This document shows, piece after piece, positions 1-6,186 of a DNA stretch of 6,880 nt (positions within the stretch are counted from its first letter, which is position 1; each line of letters starts with the position of its first letter). The stretch comes from an uncultured Ideonella sp. (GTDB lineage: Bacteria; Pseudomonadota; Gammaproteobacteria; Burkholderiales; Burkholderiaceae). The DNA lies in contig CAMLGG010000273.1 in NCBI GenBank assembly GCA_946479475.1, positions 1 through 6,880 on the forward strand, written 5' to 3'. The position numbers and the translations under genes were made by a program. The notes beneath the pieces are model-generated. The model was not told where the DNA came from. It was given only the letters and a program-made list of their open reading frames with translations, and made no database searches.

Positions 1-39
1 CCGGTGGTGGCCTGCCGCGCCGCCGGGCGCAGGGGACGA

Positions 40-87
40 ATCGGGGCGCGGTGCGATCGCCGGTGCCGCAGGACCCGCGCCCCCGAT
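40..87 (-). terminator. GC-rich hairpin downstream of the 500-aa gene, possible terminator
   Basis: An inverted repeat lies 9 nt past the stop codon of the minus-strand gene ending at 96. One arm is ATCGGGGCGCGG (plus 40-51). The other is CCGCGCCCCCGAT (plus 75-87), which pairs over 12 bp with one bulged G. Four more bases inside the loop (TGCG at 52-55, CGCA at 67-70) can extend the stem. The position fits a transcription terminator for the leftward gene. No T-tract follows the stem on the minus strand, so it is not a canonical intrinsic terminator. It could instead protect the 3' end of the message or be a chance product of the high GC content. Confidence 0.35.
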
Positions 88-95
88 GGCGAAGG

Positions 96-1598
96 TCACG
101 ACAGTTCCTCGATCCGCACGTTGTGGCGCAGCGACGGGTTCGGGTTCGGGTTGCCCATCTCGAGGTCATGCTCGGGTTCGGCCTGCGCCTGCAAGCCCAG
201 GCGCTGGGCCAGCCAGGCGCCGATGTCGGGCATCTGGCCGGCGGCCTGGCTGACGAAGTCGGCTGCGCTGGTGGCCATGCCGGTGATCTTGTCCTTGGCC
301 TTGCCCGCGGCGCTCACCGTGGCCTCCGCCGCCGCCTGGCCCGCGGCCCCGACGATGGGCGCACCGATCTCGATGGTCGCCGTCATCAGGGCCATCAGGG
401 CCACGCTGGACGCGCGCTTGCCGGTCATCACGCTCCAGTCGGCGCGGTCTGGCGGCAGATGGCCATGGCTGCCCGCCGGCGAGTGGCCGGCGGAGTCGAT
501 CATCGAGTTGGCGGCGAACAGCTCGGAGATGAAGAAGCCGATGGTGGCCGTGACCGCGAGCGGCACCGCGGGGCTCATCAGGGCGTTGCCGACCCCCTTG
601 GCCATGTCGATTGCGCTGTCCTTGTAGCTGCGGTTCATCTTGTCGATGACGCCGCCCAGGTCGTCGCGCAGCAGCATGCGGGCGTCGTAGCCGGTGGCAC
701 CGGTGAGGTTCTTGAACTGCACGTACGACGACGCCGCGAAGCCCAGGCCCGCATCGATCGCCACGTCCACGCGGTCGGCCGTGAGCCGGAGGATGGAGTT
801 GTCGGTCACGCCGTCCAGGCGGTTCTCGAAGAAGGCTTGGATCGCCGGCGCCGCGAGGCGCGGCGAGTTCTTCAGGAAGTTGGCGCTGGTGGCCAGCTTC
901 ATCGAGTCCATGATGGCGTCGTTGCCGCTCGGCACCTTGACCGAAGCCGGCAGATGGGCGTTGCCTTCGGCGCCGTTGTAGAGCAAGGGCTTCATGGTGG
1001 CCTTGCCCATGACGCTGATGGCCACGTCCAGGCCGCCGACGCCCAGGCCGACCAGCATGCCGATGGTCGAGGGGTTGCGCAGGATGTCCTTCGGCAGCAT
1101 GGCGACCAGCTTCTCGTTGGCCATCTCCATGCCGATCGCATAGCCTGCGTTGCCCGTCAGGCCCAGGCCGACCACGGCGATGCCGGCATCATGGCGCCAG
1201 GCCTGCTTCAGCAGCTTCTGCACCTTCTCGGGGGTGTCGAATCCCTTCTCGCGCAGCACGCCGGCGTTCTCCACCAGGCGGGCCTCGACATCCGGCGAAA
1301 GCTCCTGCGTCCCCATCGAGGCTTTCACCACGTCGTGCAGGCGGGCGGCGAGAACATGGTCGCCCAGCGGCGAACTCGGCGACGAGCGGGTCGAGAGCAG
1401 CCGCGTCTGCGAATCCGGCGTGCGGATCGGACTCATCTCGACGCTTTGCCTGCGCACGTGAAGCCCCTCGGGGGTCTCGAGGTGCGACGACTGGTGCAGC
1501 GGCGGCGTGGTCCCGCTGCTGCTTGCGCCTTCGGAGTTGAAGTGGCGCTTGTGGACATGGGAAGTCGAACTGCTGCCGGTGGCGTTGAAATCAGGCAT
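96..1598 (-). CDS. Candidate type III effector, 500 aa, with hydrophobic segments; family not recognised
   Basis: I do not recognise the family. The start ATG (1598-1596) is preceded by GAGGG at 1604-1608, 5 nt upstream. Residues 1-78 are rich in Ser, Thr, His and Pro with little predicted order, as is typical of T3SS secretion signals. A helical region (about 80-135) follows. Hydrophobic segments lie near 138-157 and 178-198 (Gly-rich), 344-362 and 398-420. Residues 420-455 are Ala-rich and probably helical. The C-terminal tail is polar, with a short NPNPNP run at 483-488. No catalytic motif is visible. A perfect PIP box and a -10-like hexamer lie upstream, which is the strongest reason to call it an effector. 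The hydrophobic segments suggest a membrane-targeted effector inside the host cell. A translocator-like protein is an alternative. The ORF being real is very likely; the effector role is inferred. Confidence 0.8.
   Translation of the reverse strand: MPDFNATGSSSTSHVHKRHFNSEGASSSGTTPPLHQSSHLETPEGLHVRRQSVEMSPIRTPDSQTRLLSTRSSPSSPLGDHVLAARLHDVVKASMGTQELSPDVEARLVENAGVLREKGFDTPEKVQKLLKQAWRHDAGIAVVGLGLTGNAGYAIGMEMANEKLVAMLPKDILRNPSTIGMLVGLGVGGLDVAISVMGKATMKPLLYNGAEGNAHLPASVKVPSGNDAIMDSMKLATSANFLKNSPRLAAPAIQAFFENRLDGVTDNSILRLTADRVDVAIDAGLGFAASSYVQFKNLTGATGYDARMLLRDDLGGVIDKMNRSYKDSAIDMAKGVGNALMSPAVPLAVTATIGFFISELFAANSMIDSAGHSPAGSHGHLPPDRADWSVMTGKRASSVALMALMTATIEIGAPIVGAAGQAAAEATVSAAGKAKDKITGMATSAADFVSQAAGQMPDIGAWLAQRLGLQAQAEPEHDLEMGNPNPNPSLRHNVRIEELS
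136..152. repeat. GGGTTC hexamer tandem repeat, just under three units
   Basis: Nearly three copies of GGGTTC lie inside the 3' end of the 500-aa gene and encode the Asn-Pro dipeptide run at residues 483-488 on the minus strand. The unit is a multiple of three, so copy-number change would lengthen or shorten the tail without breaking the frame. Confidence 0.6.
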
Positions 1599-1645
1599 GT
1601 TGGCCCTCGTCTCGGTGGTGTGCGGATGGGTGGGGTGGTATCGCT

Positions 1646-1707
1646 AGCGTGGCACCGGTGGCGGCCGGTGCGGACCCTGCGGGCGAAGCCGTGGCGAGGA
1701 TCGCGAA
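1646..1707 (-). promoter_or_regulatory. PIP box promoter of the 500-aa effector candidate
   Basis: On the minus strand, TTCGC (1707-1703), 15 nt, then TTCGC (1687-1683) match the plant-inducible-promoter consensus TTCGB-N15-TTCGB exactly. The hexamer CACGCT (1651-1646) fits the YANNNT -10 rule and begins after a 31-nt gap, inside the 30-32 nt known for functional HrpX/HrpB promoters. The ATG is 47 nt beyond the hexamer. The box begins 14 nt after the stop of the upstream minus-strand gene, so the 500-aa gene should have its own promoter even if some readthrough occurs. The expected regulator is an AraC-type HrpX/HrpB protein not encoded in this window. Confidence 0.85.
1652..1671. repeat. Dyad GCACCGG-N6-CCGGTGC between PIP box and -10
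   Basis: A perfect 7-bp inverted repeat with a 6-nt centre occupies the gap between the PIP box and the -10-like hexamer, ending directly against the hexamer. It could be an operator for a second regulator, or a GC-driven coincidence. It lies upstream of the presumed transcription start, so an RNA-hairpin role in this gene's own message is unlikely. It could form a hairpin in readthrough transcript from the preceding minus-strand gene. Confidence 0.4.
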
Positions 1708-1720
1708 GAAGGCGTGCAGC

Positions 1721-2728
1721 TCACCACCGCCTTCCCTCCCGGCGCAGCCGGTCCATCTCCGCGGCGCCGTGCCGCAGGCGGTCCACCGTCTCCCGGGCCA
1801 CGTCGTCCATGGACTCGGTGCTCGTGCCATCGGTGTAGAGCGTGCTGGGATCGGTGCTCGTGCGCACGTCGTACAGCCGCATCCTTCGCAAGGACCCGAT
1901 GTGCGAGACGAGCGCTTCGCCCACCGGCACGGGGCCGACGCCCTGCATCGCCGGTGTGCCGGGCAGGCGGCGGTTCACCTCGCCGGTGTCGATGGGGTGG
2001 ATGTCGCGGGCCGCATCGATCGCGGCCTGCGGCAGCGGCCGCGTGGGCAGGCTGGCATCCACCGGGACGCCGCTGGCGCTGATGGGGCGCAGCCGCCAGG
2101 TCGCCCCGGTTCCGGCCTCGACATGGGCCGTCTGCGACAGGGTCGAAGCCGCCGGCACGCAGACCCACGGATCGACCACGACCGTCTCCTCGCCCCAGCG
2201 CGGGTCCCGCGGGTCGCCGATGATGGTGTACGCATGGTCCACCGAGGGCGTGTCCTCGTAGATGCGCACGATCGGGGCGTTCAGGTCCATCTGCGCCAGG
2301 GTGGCCAGGGCCAGGGCCGACTGCTCGGTGCAGTGGCCTCCCTGTGCGACCTGCACCCGCGTGAGGTGATCCTGCAGGCTGCCCCCGGCGGCGGCCGCCG
2401 TGCCGATCTTGCGCCGCGCCCAGCTCTCGCCGCCACTCGCCAGAACGTCCAGCTTCTGGTTGCCGGCGCCCGCGACGAAGGCCGACTGCACGACCTGGTT
2501 GGCCAGCTGGGCGGCCTTGAGGTTCTTCAGCGTCTCGGGCTTGACGCGAACGACGTGCTGCGCGGCCCGGCCCGGCGGGTTGGCGTAGCGGCGCAGGCCG
2601 AGTTCCTCCGGCGCCAGCGTCTCGTGCGCCTTGACGAGCGGGCGGTCGATCGCCTGGCGGCGCTCGGCCAGTGGATCGCGCGACGTGGCGGGGCGGCTGC
2701 TGCTGGATGGGCGGGTCTTGTCGAACAA
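1721..2728 (-). CDS. Candidate type III effector with transglutaminase-like Cys-His-Asp triad, 335 aa
   Basis: The start is TTG (2728-2726), chosen because GAGGAG lies 7 nt upstream (2741-2736) and no nearby in-frame ATG exists. The first 30 residues are Ser/Arg-rich and disordered, like a T3SS signal. Three motifs point to the transglutaminase/papain-like fold: AQGGHCTEQSALAL with C133, SVDHAYTIIGDP with H165, and ETVVVDPWV with D186. The order and the spacing (32, then 21 residues) fit a Cys-His-Asp triad. Similar triads occur in the HopX/AvrPphE and XopE effectors, which act on host proteins as proteases or acyltransferases. I could not confirm membership, and no N-terminal Gly2 myristoylation site is present. 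The last 30 residues look like a charged helix. A perfect PIP box lies upstream. The triad is seen in the sequence; activity and host target are inferred. Confidence 0.85.
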   Translation of the reverse strand: MFDKTRPSSSSRPATSRDPLAERRQAIDRPLVKAHETLAPEELGLRRYANPPGRAAQHVVRVKPETLKNLKAAQLANQVVQSAFVAGAGNQKLDVLASGGESWARRKIGTAAAAGGSLQDHLTRVQVAQGGHCTEQSALALATLAQMDLNAPIVRIYEDTPSVDHAYTIIGDPRDPRWGEETVVVDPWVCVPAASTLSQTAHVEAGTGATWRLRPISASGVPVDASLPTRPLPQAAIDAARDIHPIDTGEVNRRLPGTPAMQGVGPVPVGEALVSHIGSLRRMRLYDVRTSTDPSTLYTDGTSTESMDDVARETVDRLRHGAAEMDRLRREGRRW

Positions 2729-2735
2729 CTGGATG

Positions 2736-2741
2736 CTCCTC
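2736..2741 (-). promoter_or_regulatory. Ribosome binding site that fixes the TTG start
   Basis: GAGGAG on the minus strand lies 7 nt upstream of the TTG at 2728-2726. This near-ideal Shine-Dalgarno sequence is the main reason to accept the non-ATG start. Confidence 0.8.
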
Positions 2742-2770
2742 GGCCGGGCGGCTCGCGCGGGTGGAGGTCG

Positions 2771-2831
2771 AACCTAGGCGACGCGACGGAGCTCTCGTGG
2801 CACCGGCCGAAGCGCTGTCGCAAGGCACGAA
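2771..2831 (-). promoter_or_regulatory. PIP box promoter of the transglutaminase-like effector gene
   Basis: On the minus strand, TTCGT (2831-2827), 15 nt, then TTCGG (2811-2807) match TTCGB-N15-TTCGB exactly. The hexamer TAGGTT (2776-2771) matches YANNNT after a 30-nt gap. The TTG start follows 42 nt after the hexamer. The box stands back to back with the plus-strand PIP box at 2854-2878, so the spacer is a divergent promoter for two effector units. Confidence 0.88.
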
Positions 2832-2853
2832 ACGCGATCGGCCCGGCACTCGC

Positions 2854-2914
2854 TTCGCACCGCGGTCGCCCGCTTCGCCCGTGTCACGAAGCCGACAGGG
2901 TGGCTTACCACCAT
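2854..2914 (+). promoter_or_regulatory. PIP box promoter of the chaperone-effector operon
   Basis: TTCGC (2854-2858), 15 nt, then TTCGC (2874-2878) match TTCGB-N15-TTCGB exactly. CACCAT (2909-2914) matches YANNNT after a 30-nt gap. The chaperone ATG is 61 nt past the hexamer. Only 22 nt separate this box from the opposing box at 2807-2831. Two activator molecules or dimers would therefore bind close together and could act independently or cooperatively. Confidence 0.88.
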
Positions 2915-2975
2915 CGCCTGCATCTGCAAGGCCATCGAGGCCACAGCCCGCTCGCCCGACATCCCAGGAGTCCCC

Positions 2976-3416
2976 ATGTCACCCCCCTCGCCCGCCACCC
3001 AGGCATCGCCTGCCCAACTGCTTCTGCTCGCCGACACCGCCGCCCTGCTCGGCCTGCCCCGCGCCGAGGCCGCGGCCCTGGCCGCGCCGAATGTGTTCAC
3101 CGGCCCGGCCGGCCTGGTGTGCCGCCTCTGGCTTCAACCGGAGACCACCGCGGCGCGGCCCGAGGTGCTGCTGCCGCTGCGCGCCCGCGAGTTCCGCGAC
3201 GAATCGGTGGAGCGGCTGCTGAAGGTGCAGTCGCTGCTGCTGGACCAGCTGGGCTGGTACCTCGGCGCCTCCAGCGACGGCATGCTGAGCCTGATGCCGC
3301 TGGCCTGGCTGGACGACCCGCAAGGCATCGCCGCCGCGCTGGACATGGCCAACGGCATCGCCATGGCGGCGCTGTCCGCGCTGATCGACGACACCGCGCG
3401 CGCGAAGGCGAAATGA
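2976..3416 (+). CDS. CesT-type (class I) type III secretion chaperone, 146 aa
   Basis: Small, slightly acidic protein of the usual length for class I T3SS chaperones (about 120-160 aa). These dimerise in the cytoplasm, wrap the N-terminal chaperone-binding region of an effector, and hold it secretion-competent for the export ATPase. The family pattern is visible. An N-terminal helix (about 12-35) carries a run of Leu and Ala. A beta region (about 40-68) has alternating hydrophobic residues. The signature stretch follows from about 81: LLKVQSLLLDQLGWYLGASS, then DGMLSLMPLAWLD. A C-terminal helix is rich in Ala and Met. AGGAG (2966-2970) lies 5 nt before the ATG. The gene sits directly downstream of a PIP promoter and overlaps the next gene by ATGA, the classic chaperone-effector arrangement. 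The cognate effector is therefore most likely the 605-aa product. The chaperone could also serve the other effectors nearby. Confidence 0.88.
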   Translation: MSPPSPATQASPAQLLLLADTAALLGLPRAEAAALAAPNVFTGPAGLVCRLWLQPETTAARPEVLLPLRAREFRDESVERLLKVQSLLLDQLGWYLGASSDGMLSLMPLAWLDDPQGIAAALDMANGIAMAALSALIDDTARAKAK

Positions 3417-5230
3417 CCATGCCGATCGAGAACCCGCCGGTGCGATCGGCCTCCCTCGGGCGGACGGATCCCGCGCAGGGCGCGCAACCGCACGAAACGC
3501 CCACCCCGGCCACCTCCCGCCCGGCCACCCAGCTGGAGCGGCCGGACGCCCTGGCTGCGCGGCCGCCCGGCAGCACCCACGCTCACCACTCGATGCGCTT
3601 CAAGCCGCCTCCGGTGGAGTCGCAACCGAGGCGGCCATGGGCGTCGGCGCGCTTCTCCAGCCCGGGCGACGAGGCGGGCACCTCGTCGCTGCTACCGCCG
3701 GCGTCGCTGGGCCGATCCGACCACTTCGAGATCGAGCTGACCGGGTTCGAGCCTGAAACCACTCCCACCGCGCAGCACGAAGCGACCGGTGAGACCGATC
3801 GCAGCTCGACGGGCAGCTCCCCATCGTCGTCCGGTTACTGGGTGATTGACATCGACCCTCCGCCGCCTCCCGAAGTGCCCGTCACGCACCGCGGGCAGAT
3901 CGAGGCCGCGCTCGGCCGCCTGGCGTTCGCGGCGCCGGAGGGTCCCCTGCGCGAGGCCCAGGAGGCGCTGGAGCAGGAGTACATCGCCTGGGCCGCCGAG
4001 GTCGCCACCCGGCGCGAGGCGGTCTTCGGCGAAGGACGCTACGGCATCGGTGCGCCTGCCTCCAGGCATGCCGGCGAGGCTGTCCTGCCGGCGGTGTATG
4101 ACTTCGCGCGGCAGTTCGTCTCGTCGAGCTCCCGCTCGCCCCTGCGCAACGCGGTTGCGACGGCGCTGGCGCCCCAGTACACCGAGGTGGCCGGGCAACG
4201 CATCAACGTGGGCGAGTTCAGCAACGGCTGGGACTCCTCCATCGTCGGCGGCGCCCTGGGCGGCGTCTCGGCGCACGCCACGGACAGCACCTTCCTGACC
4301 GCGATGGACGGCGAGGCGAAGAAGGCCAACATGCCGCAGCTCAAGCCCGTGGAACTGAAGGCGCTGGTGCCCGACCCCGGCGAAGTGCAACTCGCCGTCG
4401 TCGACGGCACCAAGCACTACTGGCGGTTGAGCGACAGCGCCGAGGCCGACGTCGAGACCGGCGAGGCCGGCGCTGCGGGCCGCCCCACCCGGGCGCGGTT
4501 GCAGGAGGAGGTGAAGCTGCGCCGCCAGGCCCTGGCCAGCGTGCAGGACATCCTCGAGGCGAAGAACTGGGGACTCTTCGCGCAGCCCCTGGTCACCGGT
4601 GCGTTCAACGTGGCGCGCCGCGTGCTGATGCCGGCGGCGAGCCTGTTGCAGCCGGCGCCAGTGTTCCTCGGCTCCATCCTGGCCTCGGGCACGGCCGGCG
4701 CGATGACCAAGCTGGGCCTGGGCCTGCTCAAGCCGACGGCGCGGGCCGGCGTGGACGACCTCGTGGGCGGGCAGCAGCGCGTCAACCTGTTTGCCACCAA
4801 GCTGCCGGATCCCTCGCAGGAGCCGGCGCGCTTCTCCGACATCGCGAAGCTCCCCGGCCGTGCGGCGTCCGTCGTCAAGGAAACCGCCGCGCTCGGCACC
4901 CACTTCCTGGCCGGGCCGTGGCGCGAAAGCGGCTCGTGGGTACCGTCGCGCGATGCGAGCCTCGCCCGGATCGGCGACGTGATGCGCGCCGTGGCTGCCA
5001 ACACCCTGGCCAGCGTCCTCTCGACCGCCACCGGCCCGCTGGTGGCATCCGTCGCCCGCCATGGCCTGACCGTGCCCGGCGAGAACGAGGCTTCGGATTC
5101 ACCCGCCTACCTGCTGCAGCAGGCGGCCACCAGCGCCACCAATGACTACGTCTGGCAGGTCTCCAAGGAGGCGCACAAGAACAGCGCGTTCGACCTGGTC
5201 GGTTCGCTGAACCGCTGGCGCGCGGGCTGA
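3413..5230 (+). CDS. Candidate type III effector, 605 aa, partner of the CesT-type chaperone; family not recognised
   Basis: The chosen start is ATG 3413, which overlaps the chaperone stop (ATGA). AAGG at 3405-3408 supports it. ATG 3419, two codons on, is an alternative with a 10-nt spacing. Residues 1-140 are rich in Pro, Ser, Thr and Arg and look disordered, fitting a secretion signal plus chaperone-binding region. A proline run follows at 149-153. Helices dominate from 160 on. Hydrophobic stretches lie at about 275-287 (Gly-rich) and 400-440, a strong membrane-binding candidate. Another lies at 524-548. The C-terminus is short and basic. No catalytic motif is visible. HopD/XopB/RipD-family effectors are of similar length, but I have no motif that proves kinship. 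The overlap with the chaperone gene implies translational coupling. Effector status rests on the PIP promoter, the chaperone partner and the N-terminal composition; function is unknown. Confidence 0.85.
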   Translation: MTMPIENPPVRSASLGRTDPAQGAQPHETPTPATSRPATQLERPDALAARPPGSTHAHHSMRFKPPPVESQPRRPWASARFSSPGDEAGTSSLLPPASLGRSDHFEIELTGFEPETTPTAQHEATGETDRSSTGSSPSSSGYWVIDIDPPPPPEVPVTHRGQIEAALGRLAFAAPEGPLREAQEALEQEYIAWAAEVATRREAVFGEGRYGIGAPASRHAGEAVLPAVYDFARQFVSSSSRSPLRNAVATALAPQYTEVAGQRINVGEFSNGWDSSIVGGALGGVSAHATDSTFLTAMDGEAKKANMPQLKPVELKALVPDPGEVQLAVVDGTKHYWRLSDSAEADVETGEAGAAGRPTRARLQEEVKLRRQALASVQDILEAKNWGLFAQPLVTGAFNVARRVLMPAASLLQPAPVFLGSILASGTAGAMTKLGLGLLKPTARAGVDDLVGGQQRVNLFATKLPDPSQEPARFSDIAKLPGRAASVVKETAALGTHFLAGPWRESGSWVPSRDASLARIGDVMRAVAANTLASVLSTATGPLVASVARHGLTVPGENEASDSPAYLLQQAATSATNDYVWQVSKEAHKNSAFDLVGSLNRWRAG

Positions 5231-5436
5231 ACGCTCACACACCGGACGAACGTTCTGTGCGGGTTCGCCACGCGAGAAGGCCGATCCTCACCGCCGTAAC
5301 CACAAAGTAACTCGAAACGAGGGTGGACCCTATGGCAACGCTGTCATCTGATCGCTGCAATGCATTTGGCCGCGTCGCCATCTCGTCAGGTTCGACGACC
5401 GGCCGAGACAACATCAACGACTTCAACGGACACATC
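5231..5436. other. Intergenic region without a PIP box
   Basis: This spacer separates the effector operon from the GH12 gene. It has a lower GC content than its surroundings. The only exact TTCGB half-site on the plus strand (TTCGC at 5264-5268) has no matching partner 20 nt downstream: ATCCT stands at 5284-5288. A short inverted repeat, CGAAC (5247-5251) with GTTCG (5263-5267), is too weak and lacks a T-run, so I do not call a terminator. No convincing -35/-10 pair was seen, although the GH12 promoter probably lies here. Confidence 0.5.
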
Positions 5437-6167
5437 ATGAAAGCACTTCATCGCTTGCTCGCCATGGCGGCCCTCGCCGGCTTCGCCTCGCTGCGGCCCA
5501 GTCGGCCACCTGGTCCACCTCCGCCCAGTACGGCTCCTGGAACAACGGCGGCTACACGCTCTACAACAACATCTGGGGCGGCGGCGCCGGGCCGCAGACG
5601 ATCTGGGCGAACTCCTACAGCAACTGGGGCGTCTGGGCCAATCACCCCAACACCGGCGGCATCAAGTCGTACCCCAACGTCAGCAAGTACATCGGCAGGA
5701 CGATCAACTCGCTGAACACGCTGACGGCCACCTTCTCGGCGACCACGCCCTCCGGCGGCATGTGGACCTCCACCTTCGACGTCTGGGATGCCAGCCACGA
5801 CCACGAGGTGATGATCTGGATGAACTACACCGCCGCCGCCGGCGCCACCAGCGGCCTGCCCCAGCCCATCTCCTACAACTGGACGGCGGCCGGCTACGCG
5901 CAGCCCGTCTACACCAACGTGAGCGTCGGCGGCCACACCTGGAACATCTTCCGCGGGGACAACGGCGCCAACCTCGTCTACTCCTTCATCCGCACCAGCA
6001 AGACCAACAACGCCACGGTCGACATCAAGGCCGTCCTCAAGTGGCTGGTGAGCAAGGGCTGGATGAGCGACACCACCGTCGGCGAAGTGCAGTACGGCTT
6101 CGAGATCAGCCAGTCCTATCCCGGCAAGGACTTCATCACCAACAAGTACTGGGTGACTTCGAACTGA
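5437..6167 (+). pseudogene. Glycoside hydrolase family 12 endoglucanase/xyloglucanase, frameshifted in the signal peptide
   Basis: The mature domain reads in one frame from about 5487 to the TGA at 6165-6167 and shows GH12 hallmarks. These are YTLYNNIWG near the N-terminus, KSYPNVSKY, the nucleophile motif HEVMIW (Glu codon 5805-5807), and the acid/base motif VQYGFEIS (Glu codon 6102-6104). Such enzymes cleave beta-1,4-glucan or xyloglucan outside the cell. The domain has no usable start codon in its own frame. An ATG at 5437 begins a typical Sec signal (MKALHRLLAMAALAGFAS), but in a frame one base off. Restoring one base near 5482-5495 joins them as ...GFAS-LAAAQSATW, with a signal-peptidase-like AAA-Q site and a normal length of about 243 aa. 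Both catalytic Glu residues are intact. The shift may be a sequencing error in GC-rich DNA or a recent mutation. If real, no exported enzyme would be made from this start. Confidence 0.85.
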
Positions 6168-6186
6168 TCCGCGACAGGACTCGCCC

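Noticed and set aside
51..1838. Long plus-strand open frame opposite the 500-aa gene
   Set aside because: The translation is a His/Arg/Gly/Val-rich low-complexity product typical of an antisense shadow in high-GC DNA. The minus-strand frame has a good ribosome binding site, a PIP promoter and natural protein composition.
1644..2849. Minus-strand 401-aa open frame overlapping the transglutaminase-like gene
   Set aside because: Its composition is Arg/Ala/Gly/Pro-rich with no motif. It is an out-of-frame shadow of the 335-aa gene, whose frame carries the Cys-His-Asp motifs.
1649..3412. Upstream extension of the 605-aa frame to 1649
   Set aside because: The frame merely happens to be open. It runs antisense through the transglutaminase-like gene and across both PIP promoters and the chaperone gene. 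The ATGA overlap start at 3413 is far better supported.
3692..5062. Minus-strand 456-aa open frame inside the 605-aa gene
   Set aside because: It is a low-complexity Gly/Arg/His/Val product with no upstream signal. The opposite strand has the chaperone-coupled gene.
5264..5288. Possible PIP box in front of the GH12 gene
   Set aside because: Only the first half (TTCGC) matches. The second half is ATCCT with two mismatches, and the GH12 start lies about 150 nt further on.
5235..5438. Small minus-strand ORF of 67 aa in the intergenic spacer
   Set aside because: No ribosome binding site or recognisable motif was seen, and it covers the likely GH12 leader region.
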